DNA of 39,846 nucleotides. Origin: Rhodoferax sp. OV413. GTDB lineage: Bacteria; Pseudomonadota; Gammaproteobacteria; Burkholderiales; Burkholderiaceae_C. The notes under the pieces were generated by a model, which saw only the letters and a list, made by a program, of their open reading frames with translations, made no database searches and was not told where the DNA came from. Position numbers and translations under genes: made by a program. The stretch covers positions 1-39,846 of the forward strand of contig CAMATS010000001.1 in assembly GCA_945861195.1 (NCBI GenBank). Direction: 5' to 3'. Shown piece by piece: positions 25,655 to 33,937 of the stretch (its first letter is position 1; each line of letters begins with the position of its first letter).

Positions 25655-25707
25655 TCGGTTTTGCTCCATTGAGGGGTCATTGAGAGAGTAGCCATTGCTT
25701 GCATGAG

Positions 25708-25740
25708 TGTATAGTTACATTGACACTTTTGGTTGTCAAT
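25708..25740 (-). promoter_or_regulatory. Probable bchX promoter with PpsR/CrtJ-type palindrome
   Basis: Reading the minus strand, TTGACA (25739-25734) is a perfect -35 box, with a poor -10 (TAACTA/AACTAT, 25717-25711) at 16-17 bases. A TGT-N12-ACA palindrome (25708-25725), the consensus of the PpsR/CrtJ repressor, covers the -10. A second, perfect inverted repeat (ATTGACA-N8-TGTCAAT, 25719-25740) covers the -35. The sites share one half, so repressor could block the whole promoter. PpsR itself is not encoded in this window. Confidence 0.65.
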
Positions 25741-25765
25741 AAAAAGTTACGGATAATCGCCATTC

Positions 25766-26950
25766 CTAGGGTAAACACTTAGATTTCCGAGCCACCAAAA
25801 TACGTGTTTGCATGGGCATGGGGTTGGGAAGCGGCTCAACATTGGAAAAACCGACCTCCGAGAGCATCTCTGTGAGCTCTTGGACGCTGCGCAAGCGCCC
25901 CGAGCCCATGGCCAGCAAATAAAAATGAAAGTAGGCATCACCCAGGGGTGCCTCGCCTGCTGCCTGTGCCATCGGCTCTGCCAGCAGCAGGGTGCCGCCC
26001 AGCGGCAGCGCGGCGTGTATGGCCCTGAGGATGGCCTTCACATGCTCGTCGGGGTGGTCGTGTGCCACCCGCACCAGGGTGATCAGGTCAGCGCCCACTG
26101 GCAGGGGATCGCGCAGAAAGTCGCCGCCAACCGCACTAGCTCGCTCGGCCAGGCCTTGTTGCTCGAAGCTGGCCTGCGCCAGCGCCGCGACCTGCGGCAA
26201 ATCAAACAGCTTGAGTTGCAGGTGCGGGGCGTGTCGCGCGAGCTTGCTGACAAAAGTTCCCTGACCGCCACCAACATCGAGCACGCACCGGTGGTCGGTG
26301 AAAGCGTAGGTGGCGATCACTTCGTCAACCACGAAGGGCTGCGAGGCGGACATCAGGTTGGAATAGCGGCTCACTTGGTCGGGCTGCCAGCGGCGCTCCC
26401 CGGTTGTGCCTGACTCGGCCTCGGCATAGGGCCAGTATTTGGCCATCTGGCCCTGGGGCAATTGGTCTAACAGCAGGGCCACCGGGTCTTGCAGGTCTTG
26501 GTAGAGAACAGCGTGGTGTTCGATCATGGCCCGCAGGCCGGGGTGGCCAGCCACTGGGGCGCCCAAGGGGCCCAAGCCGTAGCGGCCCTGCCCACGCAAT
26601 TCAAGCAGCCGCAGCGCCCGGGCCGACTCCAGCAGGCGCTGCAGGGCCGAGGCTGGCACCTGGCACTTGGCAGCCAGTTCCCCGAGCGTACGGGGTGATT
26701 CACACACCAGCTCAAGGATGCGCAGGCGCACACAGGCCAGCAGAACCTGGGTGTGGACAAAGCCGGCCATCAGGTCAAACACCTGCTGGGCGCGTCGCCT
26801 GGTGATCCAGCGGGTTAGGGGGTTGGATACCGTCCAGCGGTACACCGCGGGGCTGGTCAGCAGGCGGTCAAACCAGGCGTCCAGGTTGTCGCGCCAAGGC
26901 CGCGGCCGCTCATGCAGCGCCGCCGGTTTGGCCAGATCGAGTGTTTTCAT
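25766..26950 (-). CDS. crtF: Hydroxyneurosporene O-methyltransferase (CrtF)
   Basis: SAM-dependent methylase of the 1-hydroxyl made by CrtC, giving the methoxy end of spheroidene. It is 394 residues. The N-terminal half has a winged-helix dimerisation domain (FVHTQVLLACVRLRILELV, then LGELAAKCQVPASALQRLL), and the second half the SAM-binding motif CVLDVGGGQGTFVSKLA followed by LKLFDLPQVAALAQ, as in plant-type small-molecule O-methyltransferases. It starts 45 bases after crtE, with no clear ribosome-binding site. Downstream is the bchX promoter, not bchC. Confidence 0.94.
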   Translation of the reverse strand: MKTLDLAKPAALHERPRPWRDNLDAWFDRLLTSPAVYRWTVSNPLTRWITRRRAQQVFDLMAGFVHTQVLLACVRLRILELVCESPRTLGELAAKCQVPASALQRLLESARALRLLELRGQGRYGLGPLGAPVAGHPGLRAMIEHHAVLYQDLQDPVALLLDQLPQGQMAKYWPYAEAESGTTGERRWQPDQVSRYSNLMSASQPFVVDEVIATYAFTDHRCVLDVGGGQGTFVSKLARHAPHLQLKLFDLPQVAALAQASFEQQGLAERASAVGGDFLRDPLPVGADLITLVRVAHDHPDEHVKAILRAIHAALPLGGTLLLAEPMAQAAGEAPLGDAYFHFYLLAMGSGRLRSVQELTEMLSEVGFSNVEPLPNPMPMQTRILVARKSKCLP

Positions 26951-26995
26951 GCGCCGCGTGTGCCCTGCAGACTGGTCAGTGGATGCAAGGAGGCG

Positions 26996-27913
26996 TCAGG
27001 CCGTCACCGATTTGGAGGGGGTAGCCGGTGTGCGGGTCTGGGCTTTTCTAAATTGCTCACAAGCGGCGCGCGGGACGAGTCGCTCGGACTCCAGGCGGAC
27101 CAACTTGCGCAGGGCCTGGGCGCTTGGCCCGTCCGGCACGGATTTGCTGGCGGCGTCCACCAGAGACTCAAAGTGTTCGATGGCCCCTGCCAGGCCTAGG
27201 TCAATCGCCGAGCTCGGCCGCCCCAGGCTGATGTCCTGGCCGGTCGGCTTACCCAGCAGCTGCGGGTCGGCCATGACATCGCGAATGTCGTCGGCCACCT
27301 GATAGGCTTCGCCCAGCCAGTCTCCGAGGGCGCGCCAGGGCAGCGGGTCAGCACCAGCGGCCTGCGCGCCGGCAGCCGTGGCGGCCACAAACAGGGCCCC
27401 AGTCTTGGCCCGCTGGTAATCTGTCAGTGAGACTTTTGGCTCGGACTCCCAAGCCTGGCCGGCAACAATGCCAAAAGGCATGCCCACGCCGCTGGCGATG
27501 GTGTCAAGGAGTCCGGGCAAGCGCGCCGGTGAAGTATGGGCCGCCCGGGCCAGGCTTTGGAAGGCCAGCACGATCAGGGCGTCACCGGCGAGCACGGCCA
27601 GGCTCTGGCCGTAAGCGCTGTGCACAGAGGGCTGGCCGCGCCGGGTTGGGGCATCGTCGAAGCAGGGCAGGTCATCGTGGACCAGCGAGGCGCAATGCAG
27701 AAACTCGATGGAGATGGCTGCCGCGGTGGCCAGGCCGGGATCATCAAGGCCACAGGCCTTGGCTACCGCCAGGCACAGCTGCGGCCGGATACGGGCGCCA
27801 GCGGGGAACACTGCATGCCGAATTGCGCCAGCCAATTTCGGCGGGCAGCCCCGAATCTCGCCGGCTGCTACTGCGCTGTGAAGGGATGCCTCGATGTGGG
27901 CAATGATGTTCAT
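26996..27913 (-). CDS. crtE: Geranylgeranyl diphosphate synthase (CrtE)
   Basis: Prenyltransferase making the C20 diphosphate used both by CrtB and, via BchG/BchP, for the bacteriochlorophyll tail. It is 305 residues. The first Asp-rich motif is DDLPCFDDAPTRRG (about residue 79 onward) and the second is YQVADDIRDV. GGAG seven bases before the ATG at 27913 supports the start. It is the first gene of the minus-strand arm, behind a promoter with a repressor-type palindrome, and runs divergently from ccmA. Confidence 0.95.
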   Translation of the reverse strand: MNIIAHIEASLHSAVAAGEIRGCPPKLAGAIRHAVFPAGARIRPQLCLAVAKACGLDDPGLATAAAISIEFLHCASLVHDDLPCFDDAPTRRGQPSVHSAYGQSLAVLAGDALIVLAFQSLARAAHTSPARLPGLLDTIASGVGMPFGIVAGQAWESEPKVSLTDYQRAKTGALFVAATAAGAQAAGADPLPWRALGDWLGEAYQVADDIRDVMADPQLLGKPTGQDISLGRPSSAIDLGLAGAIEHFESLVDAASKSVPDGPSAQALRKLVRLESERLVPRAACEQFRKAQTRTPATPSKSVTA

Positions 27914-27960
27914 GGGCGGTCTCCATCAAAAGGGCGGCCTGTGCCGGTGTAAATTCTGAT

Positions 27961-28009
27961 TGTCAGTGTCATGTGTCAGATAATATAGACACATCGTCAG
28001 TCAAGTCAA
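27961..28009 (-). promoter_or_regulatory. Probable crtE promoter with PpsR/CrtJ-type palindrome
   Basis: On the minus strand, TTGACT (28009-28004) and TATATT (27987-27982) are 16 bases apart, a convincing sigma-70 promoter about 70 bases from the crtE ATG. TGT-N12-ACA (27974-27991), extended to the perfect TGTGTC-N10-GACACA (27972-27993), straddles the -10. TGTCA is also repeated at 27961, 27967 and 27974, suggesting further half-sites or cooperative binding. The rest of the 265-base gap to ccmA is A/T-rich; I could not identify a clear ccmA promoter in it. Confidence 0.7.
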
Positions 28010-28178
28010 GCGAGTTTTTGATTTTTTTGAAATTTGTTTGTAAAGCTCGCATTCCTGCAGGCGCAGAGCTGCTGCGATGGCGTGATATAAGAAAAGCAAT
28101 GACGACACCAAACCAGCAAACCGTGGCGCAACCGTGGCGCCGCAGCCAGCCCTCAGGCAGCTCAGGAGACATGCTGGC

Positions 28179-28793
28179 ATGCTGCTGCTGAAAAATCTGG
28201 CTTGCATGCGCAGCGGGCGGCGCCTGTTTCAGGGGCTGAGCTGCGAGGTGCCGGCTGGGCAATTGCTGCGGGTGCAGGGCGCCAATGGCGCTGGCAAGAC
28301 CAGCCTGCTGCGGATTATTTGTGGTTTGCTCGAGCCCAGCGAGGGCCAGGCGAGCTGGTGTGGGCAAAGTATTTCGACATTGCAGGAGGACCTTGGCCGC
28401 CAGATGATCTATCTGGGACACGCGGCGGCCCTGAAGGACGACCTCTCCCCCCTGGAAAATCTGCAGGCTGCCAGTGCCTTGGGCGGGCAGGCGCTGAGCG
28501 CTGTTCAGGCGCGCGCGGCGCTGGCAGCGGCTGGTTTGCGTGGTTTTGACAGCACACCGGTGCGCCGCTTGTCGCAGGGGCAGCGCCGCCGCAGCGCGCT
28601 GGCACGACTGGTGCACGGCCACTATGCGGCGCTGTGGGTGCTCGATGAGCCTTTCAATGCCCTTGACACCGGGGCCACCGCCTGGTTGGCTGAATTGGTC
28701 AAGGCCCGCGTTCATGGCGGTGGCGTGGTGGTCTTGACCAGCCACCAGGACGTTGCCGTCGATGTCGCGCAGCAGCAGGTGCTAGCGCTGTGA
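28179..28793 (+). CDS. ccmA: Haem exporter ATP-binding protein CcmA
   Basis: ABC ATPase of cytochrome c maturation System I; with CcmB, C and D it drives release of haem-loaded CcmE. It is 204 residues. Walker A GANGAGKT is at about residues 34-41, the signature RLSQGQRRR replaces the common LSGGQ, as is usual for CcmA, and Walker B is LWVLDEP. I chose the ATG at 28179 (MLLLKNLAC), with AGGAG about ten bases upstream; the frame is open to 28134 but those codons look unrelated. It is the first gene of a nine-gene ccm operon. Confidence 0.94.
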   Translation: MLLLKNLACMRSGRRLFQGLSCEVPAGQLLRVQGANGAGKTSLLRIICGLLEPSEGQASWCGQSISTLQEDLGRQMIYLGHAAALKDDLSPLENLQAASALGGQALSAVQARAALAAAGLRGFDSTPVRRLSQGQRRRSALARLVHGHYAALWVLDEPFNALDTGATAWLAELVKARVHGGGVVVLTSHQDVAVDVAQQQVLAL

Positions 28794-29506
28794 GCGCTAT
28801 GACTCACCCCAAGCAGCCGGCGGCGCTGCCGGTGGGTTTGCTGGCGGCAGTGCAGTGCATTTTTGTCCGCGACCTGCGCCTGGCCCTGCGCCGGCGCGCC
28901 GATAGCCTGTCGGCGATGTTGTTTTTCGTCATGGTTGTGAGTTTGTTTCCGCTGGGTGTGGGGCCAGAGCCTGGTCTGTTGCGCAGCATGGCGCCGGGCG
29001 TGGTCTGGGTTGCCGCGCTGCTGTCGTCAATGCTCTCGCTGAGCCGGCTTTTTGCTGACGACCACCAAGACGGGACCCTGGAGCAATTGCTTTTGGGCGC
29101 CCATCCGCTGGCTTTTTTGGTGCTGGGTAAAATCGCCGCCCACTGGATTGGCTCAGGATTGATGCTGACCCTCATCGCCCCGCTGCTGGCACTGCAGTTT
29201 GATTTGGCTGCCGATGCCTGCGGGGTTTTGGTTTTGTCTTTGCTGCTCGGCACCCCGGTGCTGAGCCTGATTGGCGCCATTGGTGCGGCCTTGACTGTGG
29301 GGCTCAGGGGTGGGAGTGTTTTGTTGTCTTTGTTGGTGCTGCCGCTGGCGGTCCCGGTGTTGGTGTTCGGTGCCGGCGCAGTACAGGCGTATCAGGCCGG
29401 GCTCGGGTTTTCCGCCCATTTTTCGCTGCTTGGTGCTGGTTTGTTGGTGAGTCTGGTGGCCGCGCCTTGGGTGGTTGCGGCCGGGCTCAGGATTGCTTTG
29501 GAGTAG
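28790..29506 (+). CDS. ccmB: Haem exporter permease CcmB
   Basis: Membrane component of the CcmABCD complex. It is 238 residues with six hydrophobic spans, and the conserved cytoplasmic stretch LFADDHQDGTLEQLLL near residue 85. The GTG at 28790 overlaps the ccmA stop (GTGA) and is preferred; an ATG three codons later is possible. The 51-base gap to ccmC carries a strong AGGAGG. Confidence 0.93.
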   Translation: MSAMTHPKQPAALPVGLLAAVQCIFVRDLRLALRRRADSLSAMLFFVMVVSLFPLGVGPEPGLLRSMAPGVVWVAALLSSMLSLSRLFADDHQDGTLEQLLLGAHPLAFLVLGKIAAHWIGSGLMLTLIAPLLALQFDLAADACGVLVLSLLLGTPVLSLIGAIGAALTVGLRGGSVLLSLLVLPLAVPVLVFGAGAVQAYQAGLGFSAHFSLLGAGLLVSLVAAPWVVAAGLRIALE

Positions 29507-29557
29507 GTACCCCCAGATGGCCGACTTTGATAGGAAATTTGTCAGGAGGCACCCGGT

Positions 29558-30304
29558 ATGCAACTCGGTGCGGTGAACTGGTTTTATTTTGCTGCCCCAC
29601 AGCGCTTTTATCGGTTGTCAGGGCAGTTGTTGCCCTGGTGCTTCGTGCTGGCAAGCCTGCTTGCGGTCTGGGGCTTGTATATCGGCTTGTGGCTGGCGCC
29701 CACCGATGCGCAACAGGGGGAGGCTTACCGAATCATTTTTGTGCATGTGCCAACCGCCTGGATGTCGATGGTGGTTTATTTGGCCATGGCAGGCTGGGCC
29801 GGCGTGGGTCTGGTGTTTAACTCGCGCCTGGCTTCAATGATGGCCTGCGCACTCGCGCCAACCGGAGCCCTGATGACCTTTCTTGCCCTTTGGACCGGCG
29901 CACTTTGGGGCAAGCCCACTTGGGGCGCCTGGTGGGTGTGGGATGCCCGCCTGACCTCGGAGTTGGTGCTGCTGTTTCTCTATATCGGCTTTATGTCGCT
30001 GCATGCCGCCATTGACGATCCGCGCCGCGCCGACCGTGCCGCCGGCCTGCTGGCTCTGGTGGGCGTAGTCAATGTGCCAATCATCTATTTTTCAGTGAAA
30101 TGGTGGAACACCCTGCACCAAGGAGCCTCGGTCAGCTTGACCAAGTCGCCCAGCATGGCCAGCACCATGCTGCTGGGCATGCTGGTGATGGCGCTGGCCT
30201 GCTGGGCCTACTGCATTGCAGCGGCCCTGCTGCGGGTGCGAAGCATCATTTTGGAGCGTGAGGCCCACACGGCCTGGGTGCAAGATCTGGCGAGGTCTGC
30301 ATGA
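29558..30304 (+). CDS. ccmC: Haem handling protein CcmC
   Basis: Membrane protein that presents haem at the periplasmic face and attaches it to CcmE. It is 248 residues with six spans. The Trp-rich haem-binding loop is WGAWWVWDARLTSELVL, and likely axial histidines are in FVHVPTAW and WWNTLHQG. A strong ribosome-binding site (AGGAGG) precedes it. The stop overlaps the ccmD start (ATGA). Confidence 0.96.
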   Translation: MQLGAVNWFYFAAPQRFYRLSGQLLPWCFVLASLLAVWGLYIGLWLAPTDAQQGEAYRIIFVHVPTAWMSMVVYLAMAGWAGVGLVFNSRLASMMACALAPTGALMTFLALWTGALWGKPTWGAWWVWDARLTSELVLLFLYIGFMSLHAAIDDPRRADRAAGLLALVGVVNVPIIYFSVKWWNTLHQGASVSLTKSPSMASTMLLGMLVMALACWAYCIAAALLRVRSIILEREAHTAWVQDLARSA

Positions 30305-30486
30305 GCAGTGCCGGCTGGTCTGATTTTTGGCACATGGGCGGCTATGCCCTGTATGTGTGGGGCTCCCTGGGCATGTGTGCTGCAACCCTGCTGATTGAAG
30401 TGCTGTGGCTTGCCCACAGGCAGCGTAAGCTGATTGAGCTGATTTCTGCTGGACCCGATTCTGATGCGGGAGAATCCAGCACATGA
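30301..30486 (+). CDS. ccmD: Haem exporter accessory protein CcmD
   Basis: Small protein that helps CcmABC release haem-bound CcmE. It is 61 residues with one span and the family pattern HMGGYALYVWGSLG, followed by a basic segment (HRQRKLIELI). CcmD proteins vary a lot, but position and pattern agree. It overlaps both neighbours by four bases. Confidence 0.92.
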   Translation: MSSAGWSDFWHMGGYALYVWGSLGMCAATLLIEVLWLAHRQRKLIELISAGPDSDAGESST

Positions 30487-30908
30487 AACCTAGAAACAAG
30501 CGCGCCCTGGCCATTGTTGCGGCGGTGGCAGCCTTGGGCGGTGCGACCATGCTGGTGCTCAATGCCTTCAACAGCAACCTGGTTTTCTTTTTCAGTCCGA
30601 CCCAGGTTCTGGCCAACGAGGCGCCGCGCGAGCGTAGTTTTCGCATTGGTGGCTTGGTCCAGGAAGGTAGCCTGCAACGCGAGGCGCAGGGCCTGACGAT
30701 CCGCTTTGTCGTCACCGACCTGGCCAAGACCGTGCCGGTCACCTACACCGGACTGCTGCCAGATCTTTTCAAAGAGGGCAAGGGCGTTGTGGCTCAGGGA
30801 AGGCTGGACGCCGATGGCGTCTTTCGGGCCGAGCAGGTGCTGGCCAAACACGACGAAAACTACATGCCGCCGGAAGCCGCCGCAGCACTGAAAAAGGCCA
30901 AGCCATGA
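30483..30908 (+). CDS. ccmE: Periplasmic haem chaperone CcmE
   Basis: Carries haem covalently from CcmC to the CcmF/H ligase. It is 141 residues with an N-terminal membrane anchor (about residues 8-27) and an OB-fold. The haem-attaching His is in the KHDENYMP motif (His123), with the axial Tyr127. It is coupled to ccmD and ccmF by four-base overlaps. Confidence 0.97.
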   Translation: MKPRNKRALAIVAAVAALGGATMLVLNAFNSNLVFFFSPTQVLANEAPRERSFRIGGLVQEGSLQREAQGLTIRFVVTDLAKTVPVTYTGLLPDLFKEGKGVVAQGRLDADGVFRAEQVLAKHDENYMPPEAAAALKKAKP

Positions 30909-32929
30909 TTGCTGAATTGGGTCATTTTTCTCTCATCATTGCCTTGCTCATGGCGCTGGTTCAGGGGGTGCTGCCCCTGGCTGGGGCGCACACCGGGCGC
31001 AGTGCCTGGACCGCTTTGGCCCGGCCTGCGGCGCGCGGGCAATTCTTGTTTGTGTTGCTGGCCTATGCCTGCCTCACCCAGGTGTTCATTGCCAATGATT
31101 TCTCGGTGTTGCTGGCGGCCCGGCATTCCAACTCCAGCCTGCCACTGGTTTACCGGATCACGGCAGTCTGGGGCAACCACGAGGGCTCGATCTTGCTGTG
31201 GTCCCTGATCTTGGCCGGTTGGACCCTCGCCGTCTCGATTTTTTCGCGCCAGCTCGATGACACCATGTTGGCCCGGGTGCTGGGGGTTATGGGGCTGGTC
31301 AGCTGCGGCTTCCTGTTGTTCACCCTGTTCACTTCGAACCCGTTTGAGCGCCTGCTGCCCGCTGCCCCGGACGGGCAGGACCTCAACCCCCTGCTGCAGG
31401 ACCCCGGCATGGTGATCCATCCGCCCATGCTGTACATGGGCTATGTGGGCTTTGTGGTGGCCTTTGCATTTGCCATTGCCGCCCTGCTGGCGGGCCGGCT
31501 CGACACTGCATGGGCGCGCTGGTCGCGGCCCTGGACCACCGTGGCCTGGTGTTTTTTGACGGCCGGCATTGCACTGGGCAGCTTTTGGGCTTACTACGAA
31601 CTGGGCTGGGGCGGCTGGTGGTTCTGGGACCCAGTAGAAAACGCCTCCTTCATGCCCTGGCTGGTCGGCACTGCCTTGATCCACTCGCTGGCAGTCACTG
31701 AGAAGCGCGGCGGCTTCAAAATGTGGACCGCTTTGCTGGCCATATTGGCCTTCTCTTTGTCTTTGCTGGGGACTTTCATTGTGCGCTCGGGGGTTTTGAG
31801 CTCGGTCCATGCTTTTGCATCAGACCCGGCGCGCGGCGTGTTCATTCTGGGCTTTTTGTCAGTGGTGGTTGGCGGCTCTCTGGCTCTGTTTGCCTGGCGT
31901 GCGCCCCGGGTGGGCCTGGGGGGCAGTTTTGCGCCGGTGTCGCGTGAATCAATGTTGCTAGCCAACAATGTGCTGCTGGTGGTGGCGGCTGCCGCGGTGC
32001 TTTTGGGCACGCTTTATCCCCTGGTTATTGATGCGCTGGGCATGGGCAAGCTGTCGGTCGGGCCGCCGTATTTTTCGGCTGTTTTTGTCCCGCTCATTGC
32101 GCCCGCCCTGTTTTTGATGGGGGTCGGTCCGATGACGCGTTGGCGCGAGGCCAGTGCCATCGATTTAGCCCGGCGCCTGCGCTGGGCGGCGGCGGTCAGC
32201 CTGCTCAGTGCCCTGATCGCGCCATTTTTTCTGGGCCATTGGACGCCCATGATCGGGCTCGGTTTGCTGCTCGGGGCGTGGGTTGCGAGCACCGCTTTGC
32301 TGAACCTGTTCAGCCGGCTGCGCGAGCATCCGGCACCCGGTTGGGCTGCCCGCTTGGCGGCGCAACCGGGCAGCTACTACGGCATGCTGCTGGCCCATTT
32401 TGGCGTCTCGGTGTTCATTGTCGGCGTCACTGTGGTGAGCGGCTTTTCCAGCGAGAGTGATGTGCGCATGGAGCCCGGCGATGTGGCGCAGGTGGGCGGC
32501 TACAGCTTTGAGCTCAAGGCTGTCAACCCGGTCACCGGGCCCAATTACACCGCCCTGCGCGCCACGGTGGCGGTGTCTATCGACGGCCAGGATCTGGGCC
32601 GGCTCGAGCCGGAGCGCCGTCTGTACCAGGTCAGCCGCATGGCCATGACCGAAGTGGCCATTGACCGCGGACTGCGGCGTGACCTGTATGTGGCCCTCGG
32701 CGAGCCGGTCGGACCGACGGCCTGGAGCGTACGGCTGCACCACAAACCCCTGGTCAACTGGATCTGGGGCGGCTGTGTGCTGATGGCCCTGGGTGGTTTG
32801 CTGGCGGTGATGGACAGGCGCTACCGCACCAGGCGAGTGGCTGCCACCAAGCCCGCTGCGGCCCGAGCCGGCGAGGCTGCTGCGCCGGGCGAGTTGCCGC
32901 TGCTGGTTGGCCGGGGCCAGGTGCCGTGA
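30905..32929 (+). CDS. ccmF: Cytochrome c haem ligase subunit CcmF
   Basis: Large polytopic subunit of the System I haem ligase. It is 674 residues with about fifteen spans. The conserved Trp-rich loop is GGWWFWDPVENASFMPW near residue 240, flanked by potential haem-ligand histidines in RHSNSSLPLVYR, AVWGNHEGSILLW and GTALIHSLAV. A periplasmic soluble region precedes the last helix. It overlaps ccmE and ccmG by four bases each. Confidence 0.97.
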   Translation: MIAELGHFSLIIALLMALVQGVLPLAGAHTGRSAWTALARPAARGQFLFVLLAYACLTQVFIANDFSVLLAARHSNSSLPLVYRITAVWGNHEGSILLWSLILAGWTLAVSIFSRQLDDTMLARVLGVMGLVSCGFLLFTLFTSNPFERLLPAAPDGQDLNPLLQDPGMVIHPPMLYMGYVGFVVAFAFAIAALLAGRLDTAWARWSRPWTTVAWCFLTAGIALGSFWAYYELGWGGWWFWDPVENASFMPWLVGTALIHSLAVTEKRGGFKMWTALLAILAFSLSLLGTFIVRSGVLSSVHAFASDPARGVFILGFLSVVVGGSLALFAWRAPRVGLGGSFAPVSRESMLLANNVLLVVAAAAVLLGTLYPLVIDALGMGKLSVGPPYFSAVFVPLIAPALFLMGVGPMTRWREASAIDLARRLRWAAAVSLLSALIAPFFLGHWTPMIGLGLLLGAWVASTALLNLFSRLREHPAPGWAARLAAQPGSYYGMLLAHFGVSVFIVGVTVVSGFSSESDVRMEPGDVAQVGGYSFELKAVNPVTGPNYTALRATVAVSIDGQDLGRLEPERRLYQVSRMAMTEVAIDRGLRRDLYVALGEPVGPTAWSVRLHHKPLVNWIWGGCVLMALGGLLAVMDRRYRTRRVAATKPAAARAGEAAAPGELPLLVGRGQVP

Positions 32930-33450
32930 AAAGGTATTTGTTGCCACTGCTGGCTTTTCTGGTGTTGGTGGGCTTTTTGGCAGTCGGTTTGCGGCTCAAC
33001 CCGCGCGAGGTGCCCTCGCCACTGGTGAACCGCCCAACCCCAGAGTTCCGCCTGCCCACGCTGGCCGACCCGGCCCAGCAGTTGGCGCCCAAAGACCTGC
33101 TCGGCAAGGTCTGGCTGCTCAATGTCTGGGCCTCCTGGTGCGTGGCTTGCCGGCTTGAACACCCGGTTCTGGTGGACTTCGCCCGTGCCGGCCTGGTGCC
33201 GGTGTATGGCCTCAATTACAAGGACAAGCGTCCCGATGCGCTGGCTTGGCTGGAAAAATTTGGCAACCCCTACCAGCAGTCCTTGCAAGACAGCGACGGC
33301 CTGGCCGGCATTGAACTGGGCGTTTACGGCGTGCCAGAAACCTTTGTGATTGACCGTGCCGGCGTGATTCGCTTCAAGCACATCGGGCCGCTGACCCCGG
33401 AGGTGTTGCGTGACACCATCTTGCCCCTGGTCGGAAAACTCGGTGCCTAA
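32926..33450 (+). CDS. ccmG: Thiol:disulfide interchange protein CcmG (DsbE)
   Basis: Membrane-anchored thioredoxin-like protein that keeps apocytochrome haem-site cysteines reduced. It is 174 residues; an N-terminal anchor (about residues 4-22) is followed by the redox motif WCVAC (Cys72, Cys75) and the cis-Pro region GVPETFVID. The start is a GTG overlapping the ccmF stop. A typical DsbE motif is WCxxC, so this is normal. Confidence 0.95.
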   Translation: MKRYLLPLLAFLVLVGFLAVGLRLNPREVPSPLVNRPTPEFRLPTLADPAQQLAPKDLLGKVWLLNVWASWCVACRLEHPVLVDFARAGLVPVYGLNYKDKRPDALAWLEKFGNPYQQSLQDSDGLAGIELGVYGVPETFVIDRAGVIRFKHIGPLTPEVLRDTILPLVGKLGA

Positions 33451-33937
33451 GACCGGCTGCCTTGGCTTGCTGGGCGGCGCGTTGCTGCTCGGCTTGGCGC
33501 TGGGCTTGCCGTTGTCCGCCGGGGCCGGCGAGGCCAAGCCGATGGCCAGTGACCCGGCGCTGGAAGCCCGGGTGATGGTGATTGCCGAAGAGTTGCGCTG
33601 CCTGGTGTGTCAAAACGAGACCATTGCCGCTTCAAATGCCGACCTCGCAGTCGACCTTCGGGGGCAGATTCGACAGAAGCTTTCGCAGGGGCAGAGCAGC
33701 CAGCAGATTCTTGATTTCATGGTGGCGCGCTATGGCGATTTCGTGCTCTACCGCCCGCCCCTCAAAGCCAGTACGGTGTTGTTGTGGGTGGGGCCCTTTG
33801 CCCTGCTCCTGCTGGCGGCGGGGGTTTTGATGGTCAATATCCGCCGGCATCGCCAGCATGCTGCCCAGCGCGAGCTTGACCCGGCACAACGCCTGCGCGC
33901 CCGCCAACTGCTAGACCAGACAGGTGGTCCGCCATGA
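33443..33937 (+). CDS. ccmH: Cytochrome c maturation protein CcmH
   Basis: Holds apocytochrome or exchanges thiols with it before haem ligation. From the GTG at 33443 it has 164 residues, a signal segment (about 5-27), the redox motif LRCLVCQN (Cys53, Cys56) and a C-terminal span near residues 105-125. The frame is open to 33410, but those codons overlap ccmG and would spoil the signal sequence. The start overlaps ccmG by eight bases. The separate ccmI gene makes this the short CcmH type. Confidence 0.92.
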   Translation: MPKTGCLGLLGGALLLGLALGLPLSAGAGEAKPMASDPALEARVMVIAEELRCLVCQNETIAASNADLAVDLRGQIRQKLSQGQSSQQILDFMVARYGDFVLYRPPLKASTVLLWVGPFALLLLAAGVLMVNIRRHRQHAAQRELDPAQRLRARQLLDQTGGPP

